DNA of 64,000 bases from Sinotaia quadrata (lineage: Eukaryota > Mollusca > Gastropoda > Architaenioglossa > Viviparidae): positions 61,154,379 to 61,218,378 of the forward strand of contig CM054182.1 of assembly GCA_028829895.1 (NCBI GenBank). Direction: 5' to 3'. This document shows, piece after piece, positions 50,501 to 62,679 of the stretch (the stretch's first letter is position 1; the number at the start of each line of letters is the position of its first letter). Under the pieces are notes generated by a model. The model worked only from the letters and a program-made list of their open reading frames with translations. It was not told where the DNA came from and did not search any database. The translations under genes and the position numbers were made by a program.

Positions 50501-53500
50501 TTATGTTTCATTTGTAATTTACTATATTACTATTATCTTCAATTGTAACAACTGGAAAATGGTAACGATATTTTTGTTAAGTCTTCATTTGATTTATGTA
50601 AATATAACGAAATTTCAGTTTAATCTGTGTTCAAATTTGTAGCTATTACTCTGGACAGTGAAACATGAAACTGGTTTATTTTTCAGCTATTTCATAAAAT
50701 GGAACATTTTATTTTTATATATATTTTTTTTTGTCCAATGTAAGCAACACATTTTAAAAACAATTCATATCAAAAGAATTGTTTAGATCATTTTGCCCAA
50801 GGTTTGGTCACAACAAAGAATCAAAACAAAATATCAGAAAACCAAGTGGTATGTGACTATTAACAGAGAGATTTGGAAAGTACTAAGTAGTGTACATCAA
50901 TTGAAAAATGTAAATATCTTTAAATTCACTTTTGTGCCATTTGAAAATAAAATGAAAATTTTGATATATAAAACAATTGTGGTTCATCTGTATTCTGTAG
51001 TACTGCTACTGTGAACATTCACAATACAGTGTGTCCCTTAAGTCTGGACACAAAAAATTGCATATTTTCAAGAAATAAAATTTCCAAAATTTGTGATGCA
51101 AATGTTGATGCACTTTGCAAGATTCACATGAACTCGATGCAATAACTTGTAACTTGTATGGATGAAAGTTTTGCTCTTTTAAGATATGACTGTGGGTTGT
51201 TTTGTTTGGGAACATCCAGTTCCATGGATGTCCTGCAAGGTGAGTTGGGGGGAGGGTCTAGCATAAATTTTAGCCATAATAATTTCTTTTGTTTCGTCTG
51301 ATACATTTGTGGAGGTAAAATAATTAAAGTTAATGAGATTTCTTGTGTCCATACTTTAGGGACACCCTGTGCAAGCACAAAACAATCAAGAATATACTGT
51401 ATTCTGTAGAACTGTATTGTGAACAATGTGCATAAACTGAACACTGGTAAACATACCTGCTCCATTAGTTTTGTCTTTATCTCAGCTGGAACCCATGTGG
51501 CACTTGGCACATGGAATCGCACCTCTACTTTTGTATTCACTGAAATAAAACAGGAGAGTTACTATACACAGAAAATGGAAAAGTTATTTAGCACACATTT
51601 TAGAAGAATTTTAGACATAATGAAATTAGAATATCTGGAAACCTTGAAAATGGTAGGACAACTGTAGACAACATAAAAATGAAAGAGTTATATAGTAATA
51701 GTAAATAATATTCTCTTTATGACATCCAACATCACACAATCATTAAGGTCATAGGTTTTCCTAATATAATTATGTAGTTTTATGCAATTATTATTAATAG
51801 TATATTTACCTAAGAACATTCTCTCTTCATTACCAATATATATATTTATAAAAAATACCACAAATAATTTTATTTTCTACATCCAGAGACCCTGATCCCG
51901 TTATGTACATTTTGGCTGTAAAACAAACATCATAGCAAAATTTGATTCCTAGCTAGCTTTCTGCACCTTTGATTTACATTAATAATTCATATATATGGGT
52001 GGAGAAGGTGGGGGCACCCCAGAGACAGACCCTGAACTGATGCCCATGACCATTCTATGAGAAAGGGAGAAGAAAATTTCAGCTTTATAGTTTTCTCCCT
52101 AGCCATTAATCAAGGACATCAGGGTTGTGGAGTCAGCCAAACAATTTTAAACTCTGACTCTGGCTCTTGAACTTTTAATAGTTTGACTCACAGACTCCAA
52201 ATCCAACTGTAGTTTAATATTAATATCACAAGGCATAAAATTATAATATACTTCTATGGAGTTATATGTGTGAGTATGGTATAGGTGTAAATAAATGATG
52301 AAGTGGCTTTCATAGATTTATATAATACAAGAAAACTCCAAGTATATTTAATATAATAATGTTTATCTAAACTGAATTGTTTCTTAAAAAGATTGCTTCC
52401 AATAGGCCAGGCTTCACTGCTACTTTCAAACCAGATTTTACGATTCTTAGGGCAGAAAACAAACATTCCACAGTGACTATGAGTCGGTAGTTTCTACTGT
52501 GACAGCAGTCAAAGCGACATTTTGAATAATCTTAGGGTAGAAGGATATTGCATTTTTAGCGCTCAATCCAGAAGTACAACCAAAATTTTCAACCTCTTTC
52601 AGTGATTAGTAAAGAATTATTTTGAATTTAGTTAGATATGATGGAGTTTCTTTCTCAAAAATTTTCATTTTAAGTGCTGATGTTTTGACCAATCCTGTAT
52701 GTCTAGATATTTTTCAAAATCGTCATCTTCATGGTTAATGTTGATGAAAATGAAGAAGGTGATTGATTGATATCGCGAGTGATCCAGCTATCCTCTCATC
52801 TTCCCCTTGTATACCATTAATACGAACTTCTAATTTATACAGCAGATTTTTTGTTTTTAGCTCACTATTTCAATAACTTCAAAAAGTACTTTTTACTTCC
52901 ATTGCTTAAAATGTACTAAATTAAAAACAAACAACTACCTTAAGATGTTAAGGTAAATTTTAATTTTTTTTTATTTTTTTTTTTTTACCCCTGCATGGTT
53001 CAAACTTGGACCTGCCTTATTCTCTAGTCTCATAAAGTTTGGAGTTGGAGTTGGAACATTTTTCTAACTCAGGTTCCATCAAAAAGCAATTGACTCTACA
53101 ACTCCGGCTCAACACAGTTCTGGAGGACAAACAGACACATTTTCAGTTTTATTTATTAAATTATCTTTTCAAAACAACTATTACATTCACATTTTTCTGA
53201 GGTGACTTCTGTTCAAAAATTACTTTACATAAAATTGGTCTTATTATTAATCAAGTTACCTTTGTTGACATTCTGGCCACCTGGACCACTGCTTCTTGAA
53301 TAGGTAAACTCAAGATGTTCTGAAAAGCATAAAATAAGTTGATCCAATACATTAAATCCAAAAATACAAGCAGGTTAAACAAACAATAATTAAAACAAAC
53401 AAAAATTAATCTAGGTTTGAACTTTTTATAAAATGACAAAAATATATACTTTGAAGTGTTATGTTTATGAGTTGCCATGGCAGATTAATATGCCCATAAC

Positions 53501-56500
53501 TCAATGTTTTGTGCCTGAAAAAGCCAAATTATTAATTAGCTAAATGCATCCAACATGACAATTTCCAACATTTTAATTTGAAACTGACTCTAACCCAGTA
53601 TGTGGGTGAGTCATTTTCTGCAGAATTTAAGATTTTTTCTTAAATAAATTTGTACAACAAAATGAAAACAAGGCTATATTTTTATTGAATACTGCACAGT
53701 TTATAGCATAAAATTACATATATGAAGTCAGTAAATTTGAATATTTTTTTTTTTTTTACAAAGCCTTATTTGTTGTTTGCAGAAATAAACTTTGAATCCA
53801 AGACTGATCATTCTTTTTTTAATTTAAGCTCATTATAAAGCTGCAACAACACATTAGAAATGTATTATAAATGAATATCATTCTAGACATGTTTACTTCA
53901 GCTTCAATCATAAATGAAGGACATATATTATCTTGATGCAGTTTTAAGTTGCACTACATGTTAAATGAGATTTCAGTAAGAAAACAAAATAAATGTTTAC
54001 AAACTTAAAACAATTTTTATAATTCATAATAAACTATGAGAGAAACCCAACATAGCCTGGGTGTAGAAAGCAAATGATATATGATTGTGAGTCAACCCAT
54101 CTTTAAACAGTAAATATGATATTTATTTGGGTGTTGGGGGTGATCCAGGAGTGGACCCTGACTATATGTACAATCTAGAGGTAAAACACAACTTCATTTT
54201 ACATGTTTGGACAAAGGGGTTGCTCTGGGGGCCAGGGATCAACCTTTACACCCCCTTCACCATGCCCATCCTGGGAATAAACCATGCTTCCATGCAAAGT
54301 TTCAGCTCCATAACTTTTATCTTCATATTAATTACCAGCCCATAATTATGTGTGATTTGAAGGGTTGCTCCTTGAGCCAGAGGCAAAGCCTGTGTGACGT
54401 GAAAAATACAAACCACAAGCGAAAACTTGTTCATGAATTAAAACGTAATCTATACGACGTCAAAACTAAGTGAATTACATCATAATACCAATGACGTCTT
54501 CATGTCGTCAGAGACTAACGGGTTGCGGCTCTGAAGAGCTGATTTTTCCGAGCAAACTAGAGACAGAGCAAGGCACGCCTGAGGTCTCAGGAGTTCACTC
54601 GTTCACTCGTTCGTTCAAGTTTGGACCAACGAATAACTGAAGCTTACGAAGTCGAACGCCGCGCAGTCAGACGTGAAGCTATCAGGTTATCGGACCGCTT
54701 CGTCTGTAACGTTACCAACTTCGACTGATGTATGTTATCACTGGGTACTTCCAGGCTACAGACGGAATTGTAGGTGGACTTTGTTCAAGCCGTTACTTGG
54801 AACCAGAGCGACAGTGCTATCGGGGAGATAGGCATTAACTTGCATGATTCATGAAGCAAGGCTCTGCAGAGTTAAAGGCTGACAAAGGGATGTACATTGC
54901 GAACAGTGACTAAATTACATAAAGCTACCTGTGAACGTTGATACCGCATTGGTGTTAAGGGTGTGGATTTATCCGTTTAACAAGAACTGTGAACGCCTAA
55001 ATAATCGGACCTGTGAACCGGACTATAAAGTTGTTAACGTGTGTGAACATTCTTGTGGGAAGCAAACCGGACATTGTTCCTGATTTAAACTCTAACCAGT
55101 ACTAGCTAGAAACCATCGCACACAATATTCCAGGTGAACACGTTCTATGCTCGTTGTTTCTTTCTGTACATTGTTCAGTGATTATGTGAATTCCTGTTCT
55201 AAAATTCTGATTTTTCTTTCGTGTTTCATGGTGTTAATTAGAAGTTCTAATGAAATTGCGCCTAGTAACTGTCCTAGGAAAAGACATTTAGATTCTAGAT
55301 CTTATATTAATTTCTGGTGGGGTTTTCATGACATTGAATGATTTGAGTTTTATTATATTCTTTTAATAAATTTTATTATTTCTTTAAAACTATTTGCTCT
55401 CATATCTGGAAGAGAGTTTCATGTGAAATTGAGAATGGGTGGGGGCAACCAATGACGTAACAACAATTAGATAGACGGTCTACGCACATGATTCAAAATA
55501 GTTCCTATTCTCGACGACGAGAGACAGTGGTAAGGGCCAGATAGGTGAAGAGACGACTGTAAGATAACGTTGTATAGTTCACTATCTGAGACAGGTAACA
55601 CTTGGGTAGGGATGGCCACTGACTGACGGACTACCCAAGGCTTGACCTAGTCACTCTCAAGACCGCACGACAAGACCCTTGAGGAGATTGTGGGTGTGAT
55701 TGGGAACGAGAGAATTAATTAATATACATTAATTGGGGGCGTGATTTCGTTTATTAATTAATTACCCAAGGGACACACATAGAGAATCCCCTCCCCGCCA
55801 CAGCCTGACCCCATAAGATTGCCCTAATGGTAAACCACACCTCCAAGTGAATTAAAGCTTGAAACTGAAAAGTTTTAGCTATCTCCATGTAGCTGTTTAT
55901 GCAACAAGACATACTATTTTCTGCTTTATATATGGGATTACAACATTTACAGTCCACTGACAAGGTTGAAATGAAAGAAAGTCACATTCTTTAGTCAACA
56001 AAGAGTAACAAAGAAACAAAGAGAAAAGATTGTTTGAATTTACTGTAAGCAACTATCAGTGAAGACTCTAGATAAGCCAATATGATCAGTTTGGTTGCTC
56101 TAAGAAAATTCTAACTGCAGTGTTTGGAACTACTTTCTGCAAAAACATATTGTAAAAACTAAAATATGAGAAAAATAAGAGTGTAAAATAAAAAAAAATT
56201 AATTTAAAAAAGCTGCAAAAACACATGGAGGTTTGTAAGGCATCAACTGTAGAGGAAACTTGGAATGGAGCTATTTTGTCTCAGCTCTAGGTATGCTGTC
56301 CTACTGCTGTCAGAATATGTAGGTATAGTAATACCAAGTTTCTAAGTGATTTCTTTGGTATTTAATGATTACTTCTTAGTGTCCAGTTCAAGTGTGTTCC
56401 TGTGCTTTAGTAGGATTACTCCTGCTCAAAATAAAAACAGAATGAATTAAATAAACGGCTATATTCAAATTTACTAATTATTTATTGTCCAAAACTATTC

Positions 56501-58551
56501 AATTTGATGGATGTCCTGGAGTAGATTTTCAAGGATGAGTTTAATAAATGGAAAATGGTTTAACAATAAAATGTTCTAAATCTATCACAATATTACCATC
56601 TCTGGTTTACCTATAGGTATGTATCCAGTGAAACTTGTTGCAGCTGCTGGTGTTTCGTTGGTTGCTGCATTATCTGTGTGCTGTTATAAAAAATACATAT
56701 AAAGCATTTACTTACAGATTTAAGTACTATTGACATTTTATGTGTGGCATAAATTCCAAAACTCATGACATAAAGGATGGGAAAAATTAACTTCTGACTG
56801 TCAGTGACAACCCAAAAAAACAACAACAAAATCAGTTGAGCAACAAAAAAATGTTTTTCGTTAAAAAAAACTACACTTATTTTACAAGTAATAAAACCAA
56901 TTAGAACAAATCAAAAAAGTACTAACTCACTTAAGCAAGCATTCTGAAAAAAAAAACAACTAAACATTGTATGATGAATATTTTATGATAATACTAATAT
57001 AAAATTAATTGCTTATTAAACAAAAACATTTTCTTTCGTAATTAAAATACTATTAATAAGTATTATTTATATTAAATGTATGGTGGTGGTGGTGGTGGTG
57101 TCCTTAGACATGTATATCTTCACAAATATTTTCAATCTGATGTTTTTCTTTCTTTCTTTTTTTAAAAAATAACTTATTAATTTAAATTTTCATTGAAACT
57201 ATGCTACTTCATCCAGAGTGACAAGAAGAAAACAAGTAAATTTTTAAAAATATAATATATACATGACAGTAAGTAAGAAACATGATATTATTAAAATGGT
57301 AATTGTTTATGTCTTATATTTTATAAACTAATATTTTCCTACTGTCTGGGGATAAATAAAGTCTTAACTTGTCTTCCAGGAACATAAAAAAAAAATGTTT
57401 ACTGAATTACTCTATCACTGTTTTTACTAGAAAATCTAGCCATTTCCAAATTCTGGTCTCTTACATTCTGTATTGCATTCACAGCTAAAAGGCATTTATG
57501 ATAGTACTGTGATAAATAATAAAAATAAATTGAGTAAATTAAAGCATCCATAAACAAAATAACAGGTTTGTTCATTAACTATTAAAAATTATTTTTCAAA
57601 TCTTGATTTCTATGGAGGTTTTTACTATATGTAGAAAGACTATGGAGTCAGCATTTAGTGGAGACATTGTTTTGCTGGACTCAGCTGCTAGGTACCTAAC
57701 CAAATTTTAAATAATCTACTGACTGCAAGAATGAACACTTGAAAACTGAAACTTTTGATGGTAACTGGTGTTTGTGTCCGCTTGCGCACACATGCGAATG
57801 CTGTGTAATTCTACTTTGTTGCCTACCTGTAATAGCATCGACTACCAGATTAATGCAATAAAAACTATAAATTGAACATAATGATAATAACACAAAAAAA
57901 TGACTATAGAAGTTACTTAACTACTGCGCATTTAGCATTAACAGTAACAGAATATTTAAATAACCTTCCTTACTAATTTAGTAATTACAACTAGCATTTA
58001 TAGTTATACTTTAGTAATATAATAGTGAATAGTCTTTATTATGTCTATGTGTTCATTGTTTAAAGACTATTCACTATTATATTACTAAATATTTTTTACT
58101 GCATAAAAGTTCCAATAAAACAAATTTAATCCTTACAATTCCAACAGTATTTCATTTCATACGGTAAAAGTTGTGATTTCGTATTTTAAATTTATATTGC
58201 AATACGCCAATAGTGAATATTCTAATGAAAACATACAAACAAAAATTGAAAAATACATTATTGTATAAAGTAACATTACTCTCTATAAATCCAATTGTAT
58301 TTTGCAATTTTATGCAGCAGCATTAGCCTAATTTCTTATTATAAAAAAGACAGCAAAGTCAAATAGTTTAAAATATTAGCAAATGAGCACTCAACCATAA
58401 CAATTCTGCTTTTGTTTTTCACCTTTAATCTGGCGAGACATGCTGCGCTTGGGATCCTGACAACATGTTCTACTGGGATTAAGTTTGAATTTGTTGAAAA
58501 ATTAGTTAAATTGGAAGAAATTCGTCTGCAAAAAAGTATTGCTCGCTGCAT
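47595..58551 (-). CDS. MRPL58: Mitochondrial ribosome-associated peptidyl-tRNA hydrolase ICT1/mL62 (complete gene)
   Basis: Six exons in transcript order: 58551-58423, 56680-56611, 53319-53260, 51539-51457, 49627-49458 and 47688-47595. Phases all agree, giving 201 residues (human ICT1: 206). The protein is a codon-independent release factor that hydrolyses peptidyl-tRNA on stalled mitochondrial ribosomes and is an integral large-subunit protein. The RF-1-type domain carries SRSSGPGGQNVNK, with the catalytic GGQ at about residues 80-82, then KVEVRFH and the LVITSDRTRKQ...QADCLDKLRSMI block. The C-terminus is basic (LREKRMKSLTKQSR) as needed for binding the empty mRNA channel. I use the ATG at 58551 because MQRAILFCRRISSNLTNFS looks like a mitochondrial targeting helix; an upstream in-frame ATG at 58692 would only add a non-conserved extension. 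Confidence 0.94.
48189..48735 (+). mobile_element. hAT element, internally deleted, with transposase C-terminal remnant
   Basis: Perfect 15-bp inverted ends CAGTGGTCCCCAACC / GGTTGGGGACCACTG, flanked by 8-mers GTCTAAAA (48181-48188) and ATCTAAAA (48736-48743), 7 of 8 alike. Inside, 48362-48544 (+) encodes the end of a hAT transposase of the ZBED/Charlie type (PFPTSYLCEAWFSAVTATKT, then TPRW and KKQAQGSH), interrupted by an in-frame TAA at 48476-48478. The catalytic core is deleted, so it cannot move on its own. It sits in MRPL58 intron 5. Confidence 0.88.
48783..48930. repeat. Degenerate tandem repeat
   Basis: Variants of GGTTGNNCACNAANGTTGACATCA followed by a T-run recur three to four times, next to the hAT element in MRPL58 intron 5. 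Confidence 0.5.
49628..51026. other. MRPL58 intron 4, distal part
   Basis: AT-rich, with no gene recognised. Confidence 0.6.
51027..51369. mobile_element. mariner/IS630-type MITE
   Basis: The left end CAGTGTGTCCCTTAAGTCTGG and the right end in reverse, CAGGGTGTCCCTAAAGTATGG, are inverted repeats of the kind found on mariner-superfamily elements. A TA precedes the left end, but I see no TA after the right end. It is 343 bp with no intact frame, and lies about 90 bp inside MRPL58 intron 4 from the exon-4 donor. Confidence 0.72.
52120..53106. mobile_element. Probable hAT-type element remnant
   Basis: The left end CAGGGTTGTGGAGTCAGCC matches the right end read in reverse, CCGGAGTTGTAGAGTCAA, and the subterminal parts contain repeated GGAGTTGGAGTTGGA / GACTCTGGCTC motifs typical of a widespread hAT end type. 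I found no matching target duplication and no intact transposase. MRPL58 intron 3. Confidence 0.45.
54393..55802 (+). mobile_element. Solo LTR with perfect target duplication, copy 2
   Basis: It starts TGTGACGTG and ends GCCACA, and is flanked by a perfect 5-bp direct repeat GCCTG (54388-54392 and 55803-55807), as expected of an LTR retrotransposon insertion. AATAAA is present near 55364. Ordered blocks are shared with 38385-40387. There is no internal coding region, so this is either a solo LTR after recombination or a non-autonomous element. It lies in MRPL58 intron 2. Confidence 0.72.
56681..58009. other. MRPL58 intron 1, distal part
   Basis: AT-rich, with a GTG-repeat block near 57080-57100. 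No gene is seen. Confidence 0.6.
58010..58089. repeat. Perfect 29-bp inverted repeat (hairpin)
   Basis: The arms 58010-58038 and 58061-58089 are exact reverse complements, separated by a 22-base loop. They read TTTAGTAATATAATAGTG... outward. No target duplication or longer inverted repeat is visible. It lies in MRPL58 intron 1. Confidence 0.95.
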
Positions 58552-58892
58552 TTTATTTGAAACCGGAACAGAGAAAACGTCCTTTACTAAAGGAGAGTAG
58601 TTTCCCTTTAATATTTTCAAATTTCGATAAAAAGTCCACTGCGGCTCCTGTAAGAAACAAGGGAGGAAAACAAATTCAAAACGATTCATCACTCATTTAA
58701 TCGAAATCAGCTGAGCTACTGCCACTCAACGGTTCACCGAATGGACGGAAGACACCCGTGCTAAGCGCTTGTCAGGCGACATTAGGAAAACATCGCCAAC
58801 TGCCTGCTCCAAGCCCTTCTCGGGGCTGGAGGAACAGTATGACAAATCACGATATCCCGTAACTTAATAATAAAACTGACAATAAAGGCTAG
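58552..58892. promoter_or_regulatory. Probable MRPL58 promoter region
   Basis: This 340-bp stretch upstream of the MRPL58 start is richer in GC and CpG (especially 58700-58840) than its surroundings. It also lies immediately upstream of the divergent open frame at 58893. No specific binding site is claimed. Confidence 0.35.
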
Positions 58893-60057
58893 ATGATCGA
58901 CAATCCGGCAGGCCCTACTAATTACTATATTCATTCCTTCTATGAAATACATGGTATCAGAACTAACGACGATGGAATCATCTACTCTTGCTCAATGATA
59001 CCATATGAGAATGAGCTAAAATCTGAACACCAAGCTATCAACAGTTCTTTCAAAATTTTATACTCTGGGCCCTTTTATTACAAGAATACAGAAGGGGACG
59101 ATTCAGACCATGAGAAAATTATGAAAGCTATTGTTTGCACCTTATCACTGTACCAGGTTCTTGAGAGTTACCTTCCTTCATCTTGCAAATCTACCTTGAG
59201 GTCGCAAACAGTGACCCTGAGCACAGGAGTGAAGGGGAAACGAATACACTAATTCAATGGAAAATTCCACCAACTACAAAATCAGACTCCACACAGACAC
59301 AGTCAAGTAGGAACAAAGACAGGCACACTCCCAGACCTTGACTACAATAGGGGGGAAATCCCACATACTTCAGTCATTTCAACCAGTGAAAAAGAAAATA
59401 CAAGCAACAATCCCCACAAAGACAGACAACAAAAGGAAAAAAACCCACTGAATCACCAGCACCCAGACAATCACAACAGATTCAAAAGAAAAATTAATAG
59501 TCAGGACAACTGATACTCTGACAGAAACAGAAGTTGTCACCACCCTCGAAGAGCTCTTCAGGGTGCCAAGTGCTCCACTACACTCACTTTTGCCTACCAT
59601 CCCATCACAATCAGCATCAACAAATGTAACTGTGGGACAGAAAATGCAAACATACACACTTAGTACAGACTCTAAAAAACCCCACCCCAACATGAATGGT
59701 GACAACAAAACTCAACAGCACTTTAGTCCACAGATTTCCGAAATAAAGCTGACCGGACAAACTCTCACAATGGACAAGCAAGCTATGAAACGCAATGCTG
59801 TATAGTCAACCAGCAACACACACGGACACCCACACTCTACAGAAAACAGGAAATCTACATCAATACTTCACAACATGCTACTCACACCACAAACACCAGT
59901 CTACCCTCTCAGGAATCCATTGAGGAGAGGAAGTATCCCCAGAAGCAACCCAAGACTGATAATATCTTATGATAAAAAGTCTAATGTGGCTTCCGAGGGA
60001 ATTGTCAGTAGGGGGAAAACAAAATCCTGTAAGAAAGAACTCAAGTACACCAGTTAA
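58893..60057 (+). pseudogene. Decayed coding-like stretch with half an Ig-like domain and Ser/Thr-rich tail
   Basis: The open frame 58893-59252 contains NDDGIIYSCSM, the F-strand D-x-G-x-Y-x-C pattern of an immunoglobulin-like domain, preceded by a short strand (YYIHSFYEIHGI). There is no signal peptide and no first Cys, so the domain is N-terminally truncated. Coding-like, Ser/Thr/Pro-rich sequence then continues in changing frames: WKIPPTTKSDSTQTQSS, then a frame through about 59480-59805 (TDTLTETEVVTTLEELF ...), then 59875-60057. At least three frame changes imply decay. It may be a relic copy of a surface receptor. The family is not identified. Confidence 0.35.
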
Positions 60058-61904
60058 TTCTGTCAGACCTTTTGCTCTATTTCATATATGATCCATCTTT
60101 AAGCTGAAGAGTATTCCAACACATTGCTGCTGTAATGTTGGACTTGTGGACAACTACTGTTAATTAAGGATCTTTTTGCAGGGATTACATGATCTTTCCT
60201 TATTTCAAAGTCTACAGTATTAAAACTTTTGTTCAGTGACTGCTTCTGGTTGGTACATCCATGCTCTTTCTGGTGTTTATATTTTATATTTTATAGTTCT
60301 CACACAGATTTTTTTCCACTTGTAAAAATTTCTTCTTGTATTTTCTGTTTGGCTAGAGATTGGCTCTTGCAGAGTTGACATTTGGAATCTGTTGGGAGTG
60401 TTGCGATATTTGCCTTGTGAAATTTTGTTTTCAGTGCTTGATCTTGCACAGAAGTGATGAGTGCTTCTCTTTTAACTTTTAAATGTTTCTCTCAGCCATC
60501 TGTATGTTGACTGCCTTTTTGGTGTTTCTTTGGCTTCATATATGCTGGCCATGGAGCAGTTTCTACTTGCTGACTGTTGCATGTTTTGTTGCTTTTCTTT
60601 GTTTATGGTAATTGGCATAACCCATTGAGTTTTATTGTTTCTGTCACTGGCTCATTTTTGCAGTTACTTCACATGTATTAGGAATGGCCTATGCTGCTTC
60701 ATCATTACCATTCTTCAATTTTCCTAGGTACATATTAATCTTTCTATATCTGCTTTTGGGTGTAGAGCTTTAGGCATCATGAGCAGTTTTCTAGTTCATT
60801 TGTTATTCAGTCAAAAACACCCCCTATGAAGCTCATTTCAGAACTAATACATTAACGGCCTGTATTTTGTTAACATCACTTAGTTTTTGACTTGAGGGCT
60901 TGTCATTTTTCATATTCACTTTTAACTTTGATCTTTAATTTTTATTGATGTTGAAGGTTTCCCTAGATATTTTCGTCCTCTCTCTATTTTGAGACATTGT
61001 TCATTCTTCCAGTCAAGAGTTTAGATCTTTTTTAGTTTTAACTTTTCTCTCAGGCTGATAAATCTTCAGCTCTTATCAAGTCTCTATTTTATCTGAATGT
61101 CCTCACTGAAAACATTGACATTTGACTGTTGTTCGGAGAATGGGCATGGTTTTTATTTTTACCTTACAGTTTGAAATTGTCCAAATAGTGCAGCTGGCTA
61201 ATGAACAGTCCTCATTTCATTTTGTATCCTGTGACATGCACCCCTTTCTTACTGATTATGATTATCATTATTATTATTAATCATCCATAACTAATTATAA
61301 GTGATGGAGAAATCTTAATGTATGTTTATTAATAAACATGTATGTTTGATTATTTGGGGGGATGGGAGGGTAACTCTTTTAGTTTTAGCTTCTACCTGCA
61401 ATATAAAAGCACAGAAACATTCATAATTTGTCTTTCCCCACTATTTAACTGTAAAATGCATCTTGGACAATGCATTTGTTTTCTAATTTACATGTACATA
61501 TATTTTACTCTGATTAATAATTCCACTAAAATATAATGCAATTTCACTATAAATGATAAATGCACCATTAAATACTTTTGGAGATAAGAAACTGTCAGTT
61601 TGCAATATCAATGGTCAGATATTCAGACAAATAATTACATAATTTTTCTTTGTGACTTCATCTGAGAAATTAAAAAAAAAAAACACAAAATAATATAATA
61701 AATATGCCAACAATACTTTGTCACATGATTGCAATTTTTAAAGAAAATGAATGCACATGAAAAAGAGATTTTTATTTCAAATCACAATGTGAACAATAAC
61801 TTGTGAGATATTGAGGGAATCCAGTGCTGAATTTCAAGTGATAGAAAAGTTAAATAAAGGAGTAAATAAAAAATGCTTGTTCATCAATATTATTACCTAT
61901 ACAT
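60058..61904. other. Intergenic stretch
   Basis: AT-rich. The left half (to about 61250) is T-rich on the plus strand and of different texture from its neighbours, but I recognise no family. Confidence 0.5.
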
Positions 61905-62015
61905 AAACAAAACATGCATATCTATACATAATCATGCATACCTGGACATAAACGTGTACCTAGACATAAGCATGCATACCTGGACATAAACATGTGTACC
62001 TAGACATAAACATGC
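61905..62015. repeat. About 21-bp tandem repeat, five copies
   Basis: ACATAAACATGCATACCTGG / ACATAAACGTGTACCTAG variants alternate head-to-tail. Confidence 0.75.
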
Positions 62016-62679
62016 ATATCAAATGCAAGACTAAAAGCTATGGTCACACAGTGGCATCTCCGATGCAAGCTTAGAAAAAATAAAAACTTTAAAATTTGTA
62101 TTCATTACTTTGTATAATTTTTGGACTTGACAGTGCAAACAATAATTGTTAATTATATTTTACTAATTTAGTAATTAAATAACTCTAATTAAAATGTTCT
62201 CTTTGCGTTTAACATCTATGTTTATACTGTATACTGTAGAGAGAACTTGCACATTCATAGACGCCCTTTCTTCTTCAATGTTCCTGAATGGTAATGAGTG
62301 CAGATGATATCAGTAAATTCTCATTTATAATCTAACACTAAAGACACTTTTTTAGAGTATTTCAGTCTTTGACAAAAACACTGATTCAATTTGTAATTAT
62401 TTCTTTTAAACAAAATTAATAACAACAACAAAATAGCACAAAAGTGTGATATGTCCTTTACAGAGAGACATATGAAGCTGTAATAAATTCAAATTTAATT
62501 TGTTTCCTTATTAAAAAAAAAAAATGTCTTACATGGAAAACCTGCATATTTAAAATAAAGAAGATGTGAGATTAATCATAAACATTGCCAAAATTTTACA
62601 TCTACTTTTTAAACTGGGGGCTGGGAAAATCTTGATAAATGAGAGTAAAGCTATGAATGAATGTATTCTATGGTGGAAA
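62016..62679. other. 3' flank of the last minus-strand gene
   Basis: AT-rich sequence that should hold the 3' untranslated region of the gene at 62680. I could not choose a polyadenylation signal with confidence. Confidence 0.45.

Noticed and set aside
51124..51540. 138-residue minus-strand frame as one protein
   Set aside because: Only 51457-51539 is an MRPL58 exon. The rest reads through a donor into intron and a MITE.
59379..59708. 109-residue minus-strand frame rich in Val and Ser
   Set aside because: It is the antisense of the Ser/Thr-rich coding-like stretch and shows no membrane or domain pattern of its own.
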